Part shown: positions 1 through 11,611 of the stretch, piece by piece
How the letters are laid out: the number at the start of each line of letters is the position of its first letter
Numbering within the stretch: the first letter of the stretch is position 1
Source: Fomes fomentarius
Taxonomy: Eukaryota > Basidiomycota > Agaricomycetes > Polyporales > Polyporaceae
Length of the DNA: 64,000 nt
Direction: 5' to 3'
NCBI GenBank assembly: GCA_022606135.1
Contig: JABYQN010000008.1
Coordinates: 1,922,001-1,986,000 of the forward strand
The notes under the pieces: model-generated
The model's input: only the letters and a program-made list of their open reading frames with translations
Told to the model about the DNA's origin: nothing
Databases searched by the model: none
Program-made: the position numbers and the translations under genes

Positions 1-2168
1 TTCCGCAAGAGCTTGACGTTCAGCTGCAGCATTTGCCAGGGCATTTGATGGACCTCTACCTCTATTGCGACCCCGCACCAATCATAGATTAGTTACACTG
101 TATGCTCTCGAATGACCCGTTGCCTACGACGTACGTAGCTTGTACTAGCCGGACATTACATACCGCTTCTCTATCTCCAGAGATGGACAATTCATATAGC
201 CGCAATATTACTTTTACGCACGTTCTCTTGCAGTCCGTAACATGTGCTTGCCCCCGCGTATTCGCAGACACTCACCACCCATTCATCCGAGCCTCGCAGG
301 GCACACGCATCACACACTCTCACATATATATATACACCATCGCGTTTGCTGTTCTCCGACGTTCGTCCTTGTTATTCATGTTACGCCCACGCCGAGATGA
401 TTAATGAACGATCTTGATTTTCAGCTCTCCTGGTTGCACTTCGTTGTCGAGGGGCGACATCGTATGGTGAAACCTCTGGACCCGTTTGCTACCTATATCG
501 TCGACCTTAGTTGGTGACGGTGAGGTTAAATGACTATGTAACTGCGGAGCTGAGCGCGCTGACGGTGTGGTGTCGAGCATTGGCCTGGCGACATGCCTTC
601 CCCCCTGCCACGCTCCTCGGATCCTCTAGGCTCTCGATGTGCCTCTCAACGATACTATGACAACACGTCAGGCGAAGAGTGGACACGTTGGGTTAGCATG
701 GTGATGTTCGCACTGCCAATGGGGCACCACATCTTGGACCATTCAGACCCAGTCACCATCTAGACTGGGTCTTATTGGAGTCCGTCACCGAGCCTTGGCA
801 TCCCTCACAAGCGAGGAACTGAACTTGTAAATCGTGGTGTTGCGCTCAATCAGCAGGGCTTTCGACAGATGTTTGGGTAGGTCTGAGTCTCCCTACGAAG
901 CCGCCATATAACTTCGGCGACCCAGATGCGAACTCGGAGCGCGATGCGTTCTGGAACGATGAAGGGCCACTGGCAGCCGTCACTGCTCGCAGACATGTTC
1001 GCGCACGACTGGCAGGTCCGTATCGCAGTTCGCCCCGTGCACGGTCTTGCAGGCGTTCCTCTTGATGTCGAAGTACGTACCATGAGTCGTTGGCATAGCC
1101 CCGGCACCGGCACGGTCGAGCGCATCGTCACCATGCCGAGGAAGTATCTCGTCGAGGCACCGGATACGGCTGAGGGCTCGAACGACTCGCACTAGGCGTT
1201 CTGGACGTCCATGGCTACGCGCACGCTCGTCTTCATTGATCAGGGTGGACTATGTACGAGTTGATTGGGCTGATCAGGAACCCCGCCCAGGCTCAGCGCT
1301 GATCACAGAGCACTTGGAAGTACTCGACCTAATAGTAGACACTTGTCGCGCGTTATTGATCTCGCCTGTTCGGACCACCGACGACCTCCCGGCGTACGAT
1401 GCAAAGTTTGCGCTCGGATGCTAATCAAACGTTCCGAGGTAGATTCGACAACTATGAACTTGAGTCTGGGTTATAGTCCTTGTTGGGCGGTGTACGCAGA
1501 AATATACAATGAGTAGCAGCAACTTGAAGCCCAGGTTCATAGTAGCCTCAGGCTGCTCCACCAGTGGTGGCTGGATCTCAAGGACGGGGAAGTGGGTCTC
1601 TCGTTGGCGGCGCCGTTAGGGCAGACCTCGGGGACGTAAAACTCTGCATGATCACTAACCAAACGTAACGTTATTTGTCTACGCGCGACTCAAGGAGGAA
1701 ACGAACAGGGGCAATGGTGATGGCCAGCCAGGTGAACTTGAAAGTGTGTATACAGTTCGGCTGCAGCCCTCTAAGCTCGCGCGCTTCTCCTGCCACTCCT
1801 ACCAGCGCTTCCACTCCTAAATTCGGAACGATCGGCCAATTCGGGCGACTGTTTCACTCTTCGCAGGCCTGACCAAAATGGCTATGCGTCAAAGGATACT
1901 ACACAGAGTAACCGCAAACGTCGTATCCCCTTCCGACACTTGTTCTTCCGGCCAGCCCCCATATGCTCTTCCGACGTTCTGGCTTTATCTCCGGCGCGCG
2001 TTCTCTGGCTTCATCTGAGATCTTCCCGCGCAGCTGCCTTCCACATCCTCAATCCTACGATCGATATGACATGTCGAAGTGGGACATGCAGCCAGTCACG
2101 TTGCAATTTGTAACAATCTGTAAGGTGCCAGTCCTATCCTAGATGGCTGTGCTGTCCGCACTGACATG
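1..2168. other. Gene-poor left edge
   Basis: No reading frame here resembles a known family, and none is joined by convincing splice signals. The last 200 bases or so (from about 1,960) belong to the duplicated promoter region of the repeat-protein gene, because they recur almost base for base upstream of its paralogue near 5,450-5,640. Confidence 0.5.
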
Positions 2169-2176
2169 TATAAGTA
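2169..2176 (+). promoter_or_regulatory. TATA box of the 17-residue-repeat protein gene
   Basis: TATAAGTA lies about 110 bases before a 5'UTR intron. The paralogue has TATAAATA at the same relative place, inside a block of upstream sequence shared by both genes. The conservation makes this a well supported core promoter element. Confidence 0.6.
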
Positions 2177-2281
2177 GACGTGGATAGCACAACCTTGACG
2201 CACCTAAGTCCCCCTCATCACCCAGTGCAATCTCGCTCCAAACTTGAAGAACGTCAGCTACATCTTCGCATCTGTCTTCAC

Positions 2282-2338
2282 GTAAGTGCACTTCGTGCTT
2301 TCTTGCTCCGGGCGGTCTGTTCACGACATTTCTCTCAG
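2282..2338 (+). other. 5'UTR intron of the repeat-protein gene
   Basis: The segment starts GTAAGT and ends CTCAG, 28 bases before the ATG at 2367. The paralogue has a matching intron at 5761-5819 with similar flanks, so the leader intron was present before the duplication. Confidence 0.6.
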
Positions 2339-2366
2339 GCTCGTATCCCTTCCGTCGCCAACAGAT

Positions 2367-3802
2367 ATGTCTATGTCCTCGACCAAGTCCTACCCGCGCA
2401 GCTGCTTGAAGCGAACCTCCGTGGCATCCACGAACTCTCCCGTTCCGTACTACCCAAGTTCCCGCCACTCTGCGCAATACGCCCACGCACTTGTCAGGGA
2501 GCCATCCGGGTCGATGTTCGACACGTACACGACCAACCCCCAAGAACTTGTCAGAGCGCCAACCCGCGGGTCGATGTACACGACCGACCCCCATGAGCTC
2601 GCCAGATCGCCATCCCGCAGCTCGATTTACACCACCGACCCCGAAGAACACGTCCGGGCATCATCCCGCAGGCCGATGTACACGAACGACCCCGAAGAAC
2701 ACGTTAGGGAGCCATCTCGGAGGCCGATGTATACCACCCACCCCGAAGAGCACGTCCGGGCATCATCTCGCAGGCCGATGTACACCACCGACCCGCAAGA
2801 ACATCTCAGAGAGCCAACCCGCGGGTCGATGTACACCACCGACCCCCATGCGCTTGCCAGGGCGCCATCCCGCGGGTCGTTGTACACGGCCGACCACCAA
2901 GAATACGTGAGGGAGCCAGCCCGCCGGCCGATGTACATGACCGACCCCGAAGAACACGCCCGTCCATCATCCCGTCCGTCATCCCGCATGCCGATGTACA
3001 CGACCGACCCCGAAGAACATGTCCGGCCGTCATCCCGTAGGCCGATGTACACCGATCCCCAAGAACTTGTCAGGGAGCCATCCCGCGGGTCGATGTACAC
3101 GGCCGACCCCCAAGAATACGTCAGGGCACCTTCCCGCGGGTCGTTGTACACGACATACCCCGATGAAACCGTCCGGCCGTCATCCCGTAGGCCGATGTAC
3201 ACCGATTCCCAAGAACATGTCAGGGACCCGTCACGCAGGTCGATGTACACCACCGACCACCATGCGCGTGTCAGGGCGCCCTCCCGCGGGTCGATGCACG
3301 CGACCGACCCCATTGAACACGCCGCTCCATCCCGCAGGCCGACGCACACCACCGACCACCATGCGCTTGCCAGGGCGCCCACCCGCGGGTCCATGCACAC
3401 GACCGACCCCCATGCGCATGTCAGGGCGCCATCCGGCAGGGAGATGCACGACACGCACACGGCCGCTGGAAGGCAGTCCGTGCCTGGCAAGGATGCGCCG
3501 CTCACCAAGAGGCAACGTGCTATCTTGGCCGAGCTGGCAGACGACACGCCCTGGGGCCCGCCGCCCCCCGGGTGCGCAAGCACGACAAGTCCAAGAACCC
3601 TGTCTCGCGGATGCTCCGTGAGTATCATCATCATGATGTCGCCCTGAGTACGGCTGGCTTACCGTCGTCCACAGTCTCAATGTGGGATGGGCTGCACGTG
3701 GACGAATCCTACCTTTACTTACCGGCAAAGGAACCAAAGCGCATGACTGCAGCCATGGCAGAGGCGCGGGTTCGGGCGGCGCACCGCGCAGATGACTTTT
3801 GA
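2367..3802 (+). CDS. Repeat-rich protein of unknown function, two exons
   Basis: I do not recognise a family. The ATG at 2367 follows a 5'UTR intron and matches the start of the paralogue at 5848 (both begin Met-Ser and continue through SxLKRTSV). The N-terminal 45 residues are Ser/Pro rich. About 18 degenerate copies of a 17-residue unit follow, of the kind RGSMYTTDPHELARAPS, hydrophilic and likely disordered, alternating acidic (DPEEH) and basic (RRP) patches. A second exon starts at 3675 after a GTGAGT...CACAG intron (3618-3674) and encodes the ending AEARVRAAHRADDF shared with the paralogue. The repeat frame and the frame that enters exon 2 differ by one base near a run of six C at 3564-3569. 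Without a correction the repeat frame ends at 3647. No signal peptide or membrane segment is visible. Confidence 0.6.
2505..3460 (+). repeat. Tandem 51-nt coding repeats (about 18 units)
   Basis: Units of about 51 bases, each containing a CGATGTACAC-like core, run head to tail inside the coding region. Units vary by substitution and by small in-frame changes, including one unit with an extra RPSS insertion near 2970 and units one residue shorter. Neighbouring units fall into two alternating subtypes (RGS-type and RRP-type), which suggests that pairs or larger blocks were duplicated. Confidence 0.85.
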
Positions 3803-5448
3803 GAGACGTTGAAGAGGTCACACTGTATTCGAAACAGCTTAGGTGTATCCCACATGTTTTCACTGTCACAAATACCGAAGTGTACCCATTTCATTCCGTT
3901 TTGATCGCTGCGGTTTGGATACATGAGAATCATGTATATTGCATCAACATTGCGAATTTACACAAGAGCACAACACACACATATATGTAGCGTGACTACA
4001 ACGAGATTCCAAAAGCCTCCGGGATGTACTTGAGAATAGAAACACAACCACACAGCTCGCGCGACTACAAAGAACTTCCAATAATCGTTCGAACTTGTAG
4101 AAGAGGCCAAGAAAAATATGATGATGAGCACCACTGCAAAGAACTTCCAAAGATCTTGCGTGGGCAGCGACGATCCACCGACGGCCGTGACGATGACGGG
4201 TGGTTCCTGCTGATCGTCATTGCCGACGTCGACAGCAACGGCGATATGCGCTCGAATTTCCTTTCCCTTAGCTGCGAGGTACGCTGCCTGAGCAGCGAGA
4301 ACCATGCCTTTGAAGGCAAGGGTGTTGTGACCGGCCGCCCTGCGGGAACCCAGTGCACTTGCGCGAGATGTGAAAGACGTAGAAGCCGCGGCACTGTAAC
4401 AACCGTGGTGCTGGTTCGAGCAGATCTTTCTCAGCGTCGGTCAGAGATGGCTGCTTGTTCGTGTCGCTTCTCCTCGTCGGGAGCAGGTGTCTCGGGAGCA
4501 GGAACGAAAGGAACTGCGGTTGGAGGAGTGCGAACGCTGAGTTCTCTGACCCTTCGACTGCAGGGCTTTTTACGGAACCGACGACTCAAAGCCAGGCGCC
4601 AGCTGGGTTACGCAAAATTCACTGTGAGTCCTCGACCGGTGCAAACTGTAGCCGCAACACTTCCTTGCCTCGCTGCGGGCTGCGAGCTCAATGGAGGAAA
4701 TCGACGGTGTACGATGACTATAGTGCGTGCAACAACGCGCTCAGGGTCGTCCGATACGTCCGCTGTTAATTGCGAACGGTCGGCTCCGCCAAGGCTCGTT
4801 CTCGGTGAGCGGAGACCTAGATTGCATGGACAGTATACCATCAAGTTACTACCCCCATAGCACATTTTTCTCGGCAGAGTGCACGGAAGAGAACGAAGCG
4901 AGGACAACTTGAACGTGAGGTGGGAATGATATCAGAGTTCCATTCATGTTTTCAAACCGTGGCAGGCATTGATATCAACTGTGTCGACTGCAAGTTCGAC
5001 CAGCCGCACTGGCAACCATTGAAAGGTCCCGGCCGACTGGATTATCATACGCCCCAAGTATTGGCAATGAGAGCAAGCAGCGATGGGATGCCTTGGTATT
5101 CCCGCGCGGTAGTAAGGAGGGCTCACCGAAGGCGTGGAAGCGCACCTTTGATTGAAGAACATAGGCGGTCTGCAAGTATGCAAAGGCCTAGTTTGACTGG
5201 GGTGGCAGGCACAGCCTACCGTGACCCAGGACACTACGTGCACGAGCCCAAAGGTTGTGTAGCGTCCGAGTATAGTAATGTAGCTAACGCCGGTCGAAGC
5301 CGCGTTCGCGGCAGAGCGCTCGTCACATCTGGTTGTCACGCTCTTTTCTGGCGTCTAACTCGGAGATCGGGACTGTCTTCCGAGTCACACCTGCGTCAAA
5401 CAGAGTAACCTAAAACGCGGTCCGACACTTGCTCTTGCATCCGACCAG
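3803..5448. other. Intergenic stretch between the two repeat-family paralogues
   Basis: No gene is identified with confidence. A minus-strand frame at 3958-4305 contains one strong hydrophobic stretch (FFAVVLIIIFFLA). Short minus-strand coding-like pieces lie upstream of it (about 4,400-4,520, with PFVPAPETPAPDEEK), but I could not join them into one model. From about 5,450 the sequence becomes the duplicated promoter block. Confidence 0.35.
3958..4305 (-). CDS. Possible terminal exon with one membrane segment
   Basis: This 115-residue frame starts with an Ala/Lys-rich stretch (LAAQAAYLAAKGKEI), continues through a DVGNDDQQEPPVIV segment and then has a hydrophobic run of about 16 residues that could cross a membrane. 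No family is recognised. It could be the last exon of a minus-strand gene whose upstream exons lie around 4,300-4,550, or simply a chance frame. Low confidence. Confidence 0.2.
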   Translation of the reverse strand: MVLAAQAAYLAAKGKEIRAHIAVAVDVGNDDQQEPPVIVTAVGGSSLPTQDLWKFFAVVLIIIFFLASSTSSNDYWKFFVVARAVWLCFYSQVHPGGFWNLVVVTLHICVCCALV

Positions 5449-5642
5449 CCTGTATATGCCTTCCGACGGTCTGGCTCTAGCTCCCGCACGTTCTCTGGCT
5501 TCAACTGAAATCTTACCGCCCAACTGACTTCCACATCCTCCATCCTACGATCGATACAACACGTCCAAGTGGGGCATGCAGCCAGTCCCGCTGCTATTGG
5601 TAAGTCCTATCCTAGATGGCTGTGCGGACACCCTCTGACTTG

Positions 5643-5650
5643 TATAAATA
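5643..5650 (+). promoter_or_regulatory. TATA box of the short paralogue
   Basis: TATAAATA sits about 110 bases upstream of the 5'UTR intron at 5761-5819. The position and flanks match the TATAAGTA of the upstream paralogue, and both lie in a duplicated upstream block. Confidence 0.65.
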
Positions 5651-5847
5651 GAGGTGGATAGCACGACGTTGGGGCACCTAAGTCCCCCTCGTCACTGCCT
5701 GGCGCACTCTCGCTTCACACCTCAGCTACAGCTACCCTACACCTTCGACTTTGCATTCACGTAAGTGCACTCCGGCTTGTCTTGCTCCGTGCGATATGCT
5801 CACGACATCTCTCTCTCAGGCCTATATCCCTTCCGTCGCCAACAGAT

Positions 5848-6411
5848 ATGTCGTCCACCATGTCCCACCCGCGCAGCTCCTTGAAGCGAACCTCCGTATC
5901 GTCCACAGACTCTTCCGAGTCCAACTATTCCGAGTCCTCGTACTCCCCAAGCCCCCGTAACTCTGTGGAATACACCCAAGCACCCGTCAGGGCGCCACCC
6001 CGTGGGTCGATGCAAGCATTCCACGAGCGGCCATCCGGCAGGACGATGCTCGACGCGTTCGCGACCGCTGGAAGGATGTCCGCGGCCGCTGTTGACGTGC
6101 CGCCCTCTCGTCGGAGGGCCCGCGTCAGCTTCTCCGTGGGAGAAGAGCTCCGCTTCTACTCGCCGTCCCACCCGCCGAACAAGTTCCTGAAGCCAGAGAT
6201 GGTCGGTGAGTATCTTGTCGCATCTGTATCGATGAACGCGATTGCTCATGGCTTCCTCCCGTCGTTCACAGAATCGTTCAGGGATGCGGTTTGCGTTGAC
6301 GAGTCCCGCGTATACCAACCGCCGCCACCGCCAAAGTCAAAGCCAAAGCGCATGACTGCAGCTATGGCAGAGGCGCGGGTTCGCGCGGCCCACCGCGCAG
6401 ATGACTTTTGA
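5848..6411 (+). CDS. Short paralogue of the repeat protein, 165 residues, two exons
   Basis: Exons 5848-6205 and 6272-6411 join in frame across a GTGAGT...CACAG intron. The gene shares with the 2367 gene the promoter block, the 5'UTR intron, the opening SSLKRTSV segment, the intron near the 3' end and the last 25 or so residues (KRMTAAMAEARVRAAHRADDF). It lacks the 17-residue repeats. In their place is a middle region with RRRARVSFSVGEELRFYSP. RVSF fits the general RVxF docking motif of protein phosphatase 1, but such short motifs occur often by chance. The protein is Ser/Pro/Arg rich with no membrane segment. The function is unknown. The conserved C-terminus with variable middle suggests that the repeat array was gained in one copy or lost in the other. 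Confidence 0.7.
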   Translation: MSSTMSHPRSSLKRTSVSSTDSSESNYSESSYSPSPRNSVEYTQAPVRAPPRGSMQAFHERPSGRTMLDAFATAGRMSAAAVDVPPSRRRARVSFSVGEELRFYSPSHPPNKFLKPEMVGEYLVASVSMNAIAHGFLPSFTESFRDAVCVDESRVYQPPPPPKSKPKRMTAAMAEARVRAAHRADDF

Positions 6412-7431
6412 GAGACGTCGAAGAAGTCACACATTCCCCAACAGCCTGGCGCTCTTATGTATCCCACATGTATTCAGTACCCAATACCCATCTCATGCCA
6501 TTTCAATCACACGGTTTGGATAAATGAGAGACATGCATACATCGTTGCGAACTTACCAGCAGAGGATAATATACATATAGCTAGTGCGACTACAGGGTAC
6601 TATCAAAAACCCCTTCAGTCAGCCTCCTACTAGCAATCTACCACACTGAACCACTTGAGCTGCAGTCCCACGACGACAATCAGCAGCACACTGACTCGGC
6701 TCGGTCAATCTTCCCGAGATGAATAGCCTGGTTGTGCCGATTTAGTGACTCCACGACTCAAGCATCGGGATAATCTCGAGACGTACCGACTATATCCTCG
6801 ACGCAGTGGACGCATCCCCTTCGATATTGTCCCGTGATGGTACTCACACTTTTCGCAGAGAAGCCGCAAAGTCGCTGAGTCTGTACGATGTGGTAACAAG
6901 CAGAAGGTTGAAGTATCAAGCGCCTGATGTGTTGCGTCGGCTGGAAAGCAGCTGCCTCCTGGCACAGTTCTAGTTCCACACTTCGTGCTCAAAACTAGTA
7001 ATCTGTAGACAGTCGTAGTAGTTGTGCCGCTGTGTCTGGATGGAGTCTATTGAATTTTGCGCCGTGGCACAGCTTGCGCTGAACTCCAAGCTTTAGCGTG
7101 AAGTTAACGAATGTAGGCAGTGGATTCACGAAGCGCAGAATTTCGTTGTGATCATCAACATGAAATGGCATTGGTAGTAGTAATAGACGTAAGTAGATGC
7201 ATTAGGTACATGACCGGACATGATAAACGGCGTGAGCTGATAGCGTAGAGCGTATGCGAGGTATATCGAAGCGAAAGCGGGCAGCACATCATCATCAGCA
7301 ACAACAGCAACAGCAACGTCAATGGCGGACGACGGACAACGAACGACAGATGCAGGAGGTAAACAGTCCGGACGAACGAAGAACGAGCGACGACTAGATC
7401 AAAGCACAAAAGTCCCAGTCCTATTTACACG
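6412..7431. other. Intergenic, no gene seen
   Basis: This is the downstream region of the short paralogue followed by the 3' flank of the minus-strand Byr4-like gene. A low-complexity CAT/CAG/CAA-rich patch lies at about 7,288-7,318. No coding region is supported. Confidence 0.5.
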
Positions 7432-10400
7432 TCACGCACCCGTGCTGGCGTTGACGTTCACGCCATTCTCGAGCAAAGCCTCGAGCTCGGCGAGGCAGTC
7501 CGTGCAGCGCGCATGCACCTCGCGCGCGTTCTCCAGCAGCGGCTTGATGTTCTCTGGGGCCATCGCGAGCTTCGTGTCCGGCAGCGGGCCAGAACTCAGC
7601 TCGGGACTCGGGTTGCCCCAGGGCTGTGGAGGCGCAGAGCGCACAGAGCCCGTCGGATTCTTCCGGTTGCGCGAGGGAGGACGACGAGGACTCGGGCTGG
7701 GTGCCGACTGTCGCTTCTTGCTGCGCGACTGCGGTCTTGCGGGCTGCCCTTTGTCGCCGCCGTCTCCCGGTTCGTGCTCGCGCACGTCGGAGAGCTTGAT
7801 GGAACGGGTGTACGACTCGAGAATGGAAGGGGGTATCGCGGAGGGTTTTTGTGGAGACTCGCCTGCGCCAGGACTCCATATCGACGACTGGGATGCGTCC
7901 GGTGGTCGGCGTCCGCTGTCTGCGTCGTGCACGCGTGACTGGAAGAGATAGGGCGATTTCCCTTTCTTCCCCCGAACGGTGGCTGTGCCGTCCGCAGACA
8001 ATCCGAACGCACGAGCGGCGTGGTCGAGGTCAGAGGCACACTCGACGCGGTCCCAGTCTTCGTCGCCAAGGCTCGTACCACTGCCCTGACTAGGCATTCC
8101 CGACGTCGCAGAACTGAGATCGTCCACCGAGTGACCAGGAGCAGTGGTCGTCTTGATCTTCTGGCCTAACCGGAATATAGACGCGAGCGAGGGGCGACGA
8201 GGCGAGGACTTGTGCGAGAGCGCAGGCGTCGTGCCGTACGGTGAGTTAGGGTGTTTCTCACGCCGAGAGGCGACCGACTCGGGCCCTGTGCTGGTCTTGG
8301 GACGACGTCGAGACATGACGGAATGCGGGCGGGACTCACGGTTCAGGTTCAGCGACGAGTCCGTGCTCGCCGACACCGACGAGGACGTCTGCATCATGAT
8401 CTGCCCTGGGTTCTTTTTCAGCCGCCTGAGCATCTCCCGAATGTGGCGCATCCCTCGTTTCGCGGTGTTCTGCTTCTTGGTCGGAGAAGGCTGCGCACCG
8501 TGTGGTGAGCCAGACTCCTCGCTCGGAAGCGTGACGGTGCTGTTCATCGCGTCACCCCACCGCCAGTTGCGGTTGATCTCCTCTTCGGGGATGTTGGGCT
8601 CCATGAGCATAGTCGCAGACGGATCTGGGTTGTTCAGCATCTCGCGAAGCAGGATGAGCTGACGCTGGCTGAGATCGTGTCGCCCAGTTGACGCTCGCCA
8701 CTGGGAAGGAGGTGGACTGGCCAAAGGCGGCGACGTCGTCCCATGTGTTGACGGGCCGATCGCGGGCTTGGGCTCATCTCCGGCGAGTGTAATGGCACGT
8801 TCACGACTCTTGCGAGCTTCTGTGACGGTGGGAACCGCGGGCACTGACTGACTCGACGAAGGCGGCGGAGATGTGGGTTGATTTCCTCCAGTAGCGAGGT
8901 CGATCAGCAGCTCCGCGCACTCCCAAGACAGTCGGTATTTCGCCTCGATGTTCAAGAACGCTGTGTTAAGCTGACTGCGACTGAGTGTGCTGTTCGTTGT
9001 CGGATTGGTGTTCGCTCGTGAGCGTGCGGACGGCTTCGGGAGGTGGATGAAGCTGGGCGAGACAGGACGAGACTGCGACTCCTGTGGGTCATTGATCTGT
9101 GCTCTTATTTGGCCCACAAGCGCGTGATACGCGAGCTGCAGTTGCCTCAAATCTGCGAAGGGATGTGAGCGACACAATGAATAAGGGAGCAGAGAGGACA
9201 CGATACTTACACTCCACGCTTGTCGCGAAGTCTCGCACCATCGTCAGGTCTCGGCGCAAGCTAACCTGAGCTTGACTGATTCGTGCTGGGATCTTGAGGT
9301 CTCCAAGGGAATTCCGTCGCAGGACCGCGGAATTGGCAGACTGATCTCGTTCCTTCGGTATCTGTGCGGTGCGCCCAAGCGAGGCCGTCTGGACTGGCGA
9401 CGTCGAAGCCTTGGGGCGGGTGGGTGAAGGTAGAGGTGAGGGGATGGCGGGTAGCGCAGTGTCGTGCGATGTAGATGCAGAGATGGATGGCGCAGGGGAT
9501 CGCGACGAGAGCGTCGGATGAGAGCGCGAAGGCTCCAACGTTCGATCAACGGAATTACGGGTGGGGGTGGCGAGGTTCGCGGAGTCCAGCACGAGTGGCT
9601 TGCGAGGGCCCTTGTTCCGAGGCGGAGAGGGAGGTTGGAGCTCGATGGGTGGAAGGAGGGGCACATCTATTGAGCTGCGGACGATGCGCGATGGTGGACG
9701 TGGCGTGCTCTGGTCGACGGTGTCATTCTCATGAGTAGATGAGCCAGTACTCGGACGTAGTTTGGGCTTCCTCCCCTTGTCCTTGTCCTCTGTAGTGATG
9801 CTCTTCGTCCGTTTGTGCTTACTTCCAACGAGACTGATGCGTCGGATGCCGCCCATAAACCGACGACTGCCCTTCTGCTCTTCCGTCGATGGCTTCTCGG
9901 GGAAAGCGGTCTGGTGCGCATCGCTGGAGTGGTCATCATGAGTGTCGCGGGTAGTAGCAGTTGAACTCTTCTTGGCACGATGAACGTCTTCAACGCTCGC
10001 CGACGCAGAACGCTGCTTCGAACTCGCTCGACTGCTCGGGGTCGTCGGTCTTCGAGCTTTCCCGTCGGTATAGGACACATGTCGCGGCACGGGATGACGC
10101 GAACTCCAACTCGAGCCCGACGAAGAGTTGGTGATAGACACCTGCATCGAAGTCGGTCGCCTTGGATTTCCACCAAACAGCAGCGCGGACGTCGGTACTC
10201 CGCTGCCATCCAATGCTGCTTCCAACTCTGAAGGCAGCGTGTCGCTTTGGTCTGTCCTCTCGCGTGTATGCGCGATGCGCCGCTTGCCCTTAATGTCGCG
10301 CGGGGATGGTGAGCCAGGCTCCCGGCCACGCTCAACGCCCATGCGATGGAGAAGACGTTCGACGCTCCGTTCGTGTTTCAGGGGCGCTTCGCGACCCGGT

Positions 10401-11611
10401 GGCGAGCCTGGCCCCTGACCGCCGCCACCACCGCGAAAAAACCAGCTCTTCGCACCGCCGTGCCCAGGCGAACTCGACGCAATGAAGCTCGTGGGGCGCG
10501 AGCCCTCGCTCTCCGTGTGTCGGTCGGGTACAATCGCTTCCTCGCGTTCCTTGACTGTCACCTGGGATGGGCCAGTGCTGGCGCGCTTCTTCCGTCCTGT
10601 ACCCCACTTCTTACCCACGGAGCCGATGCGGGAGAGAAGGGGCGTCTTGTTCGTCGAAGTGTTACCCACTTCGGGGGGGTCATCGATCAAAGTCGGCGGT
10701 AGATCACGTTTCTTCATAGTGTTCTCAGGTGTCACCGGGCGTGGCGGGTCGACGATTTCTGCACGGTCGTCGAGCTCGAAGATGCCTTCTTCGAAATTGG
10801 GCGGTGGCCGTGACTTCTTCCGTAGTCGCCGGCGCTCCCTGTGGATCGGGGGACTAGGTGGAAGGAGCGCCAGCCGAGCCGCTACAGCTGCTGAGCTGCC
10901 TGAAACGGTCGGTCGTAGCGCAAGATGCGCAGTGGAAGAGTACGAGTAGCCCGCTGAAGACTCACGACCTGTTGAGGAAACCGGGACGGAGAACACAGAC
11001 GCGGTCGGAGAGCGGGGAAATGGAGACGGTAGGGGTGGCACTGGAGGCGGGATCTCGGTTGGCATATGGAAGTGCATACCTCGCGACCTGGAGGTAACCG
11101 TCCGGTCGTCCTCCCTGTCCCCGAACGCATACTCGTCTTCTTCTTCAGACGAGCCCCATGACGCCCGTTTCCTAGGAGTCTTCCGCCGTGGAGATGGACC
11201 ATGGCGCGTGGTGCCGTCCTCGAACTCGTCGTCCCAGTTCTCGACGGGCGAGCTGGACCCTACGGTCCCGCGCGGTGCACCGTTCTGCGTGCGTAAATGG
11301 GACGCTCGGCGGGTGGAGGGCCCGGGGGATTCGGTATCCTGGAAATCGTCATCCCAATTTTCTGTTTGCTGTAGTCGTTTCAAAGGAGTGGACGGGCCAG
11401 GTTCGGCCCAGTTGCTGATATCGTTCTGTTCTCGTGATGATGGTGTCGCAGGATCGAGGGGGGAAGTGGTGACAATTTGTGAAGCGGAGATGCGAGGTCT
11501 GCTGGGACTGCTGGGTAAGGGGGCAGCTGAGGATCCGTTGGCTTGGAATTCGAAGTCCTCGTCCCAATTCTCGGCCAAATCTGGGAGAAAGGGATATGAG
11601 TGGGACAACAT
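7432..11611 (-). CDS. Byr4-like protein (candidate two-component GAP subunit of septation signalling)
   Basis: Two exons (11611-9211 and 9152-7432) join in frame through a GTAAGT...CGCAG intron and give 1373 residues. The N-terminal 130 residues carry three acidic tryptophan motifs (AENWDEDFE, TENWDDDFQ, VENWDDEFE). A long Ser/Pro/Arg-rich disordered region follows. The C-terminal part holds the ordered segments: RRDLTMVRDFATSVEYLRQL near the exon junction, AKYRLSWECAELLIDLA, a region with INRNWRWGDAMN, a basic helix MRHIREMLRRLKKNPGQ, and a DEDWDRVE segment with an AARAFGL helix. This arrangement is like fungal Byr4/Bfa1 proteins, which with Cdc16/Bub2 act as GAP for the Spg1/Tem1 GTPase at spindle poles. 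The assignment rests on recalled family appearance, so it is moderate. A short upstream exon is possible, because CCCAG lies just before the first motif. Confidence 0.45.

Noticed and set aside
2505..3460. CRISPR-like array of regularly spaced repeats
   Set aside because: The repeats are contiguous and coding, without unique spacers, and the genome is eukaryotic.
2627..3634. Long open frame on the minus strand opposite the 17-residue repeats
   Set aside because: It mirrors the repeat array. A 51-nt repeat without stops in one strand phase stays open in others. The plus frame has the promoter, leader intron, start and paralogue; the minus frame has none.
7513..10949. Several Arg/Ser-rich plus-strand frames opposite the Byr4-like gene
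   Set aside because: They are shadows of a GC-rich, disordered minus-strand coding region, with no independent motifs or splice structure.
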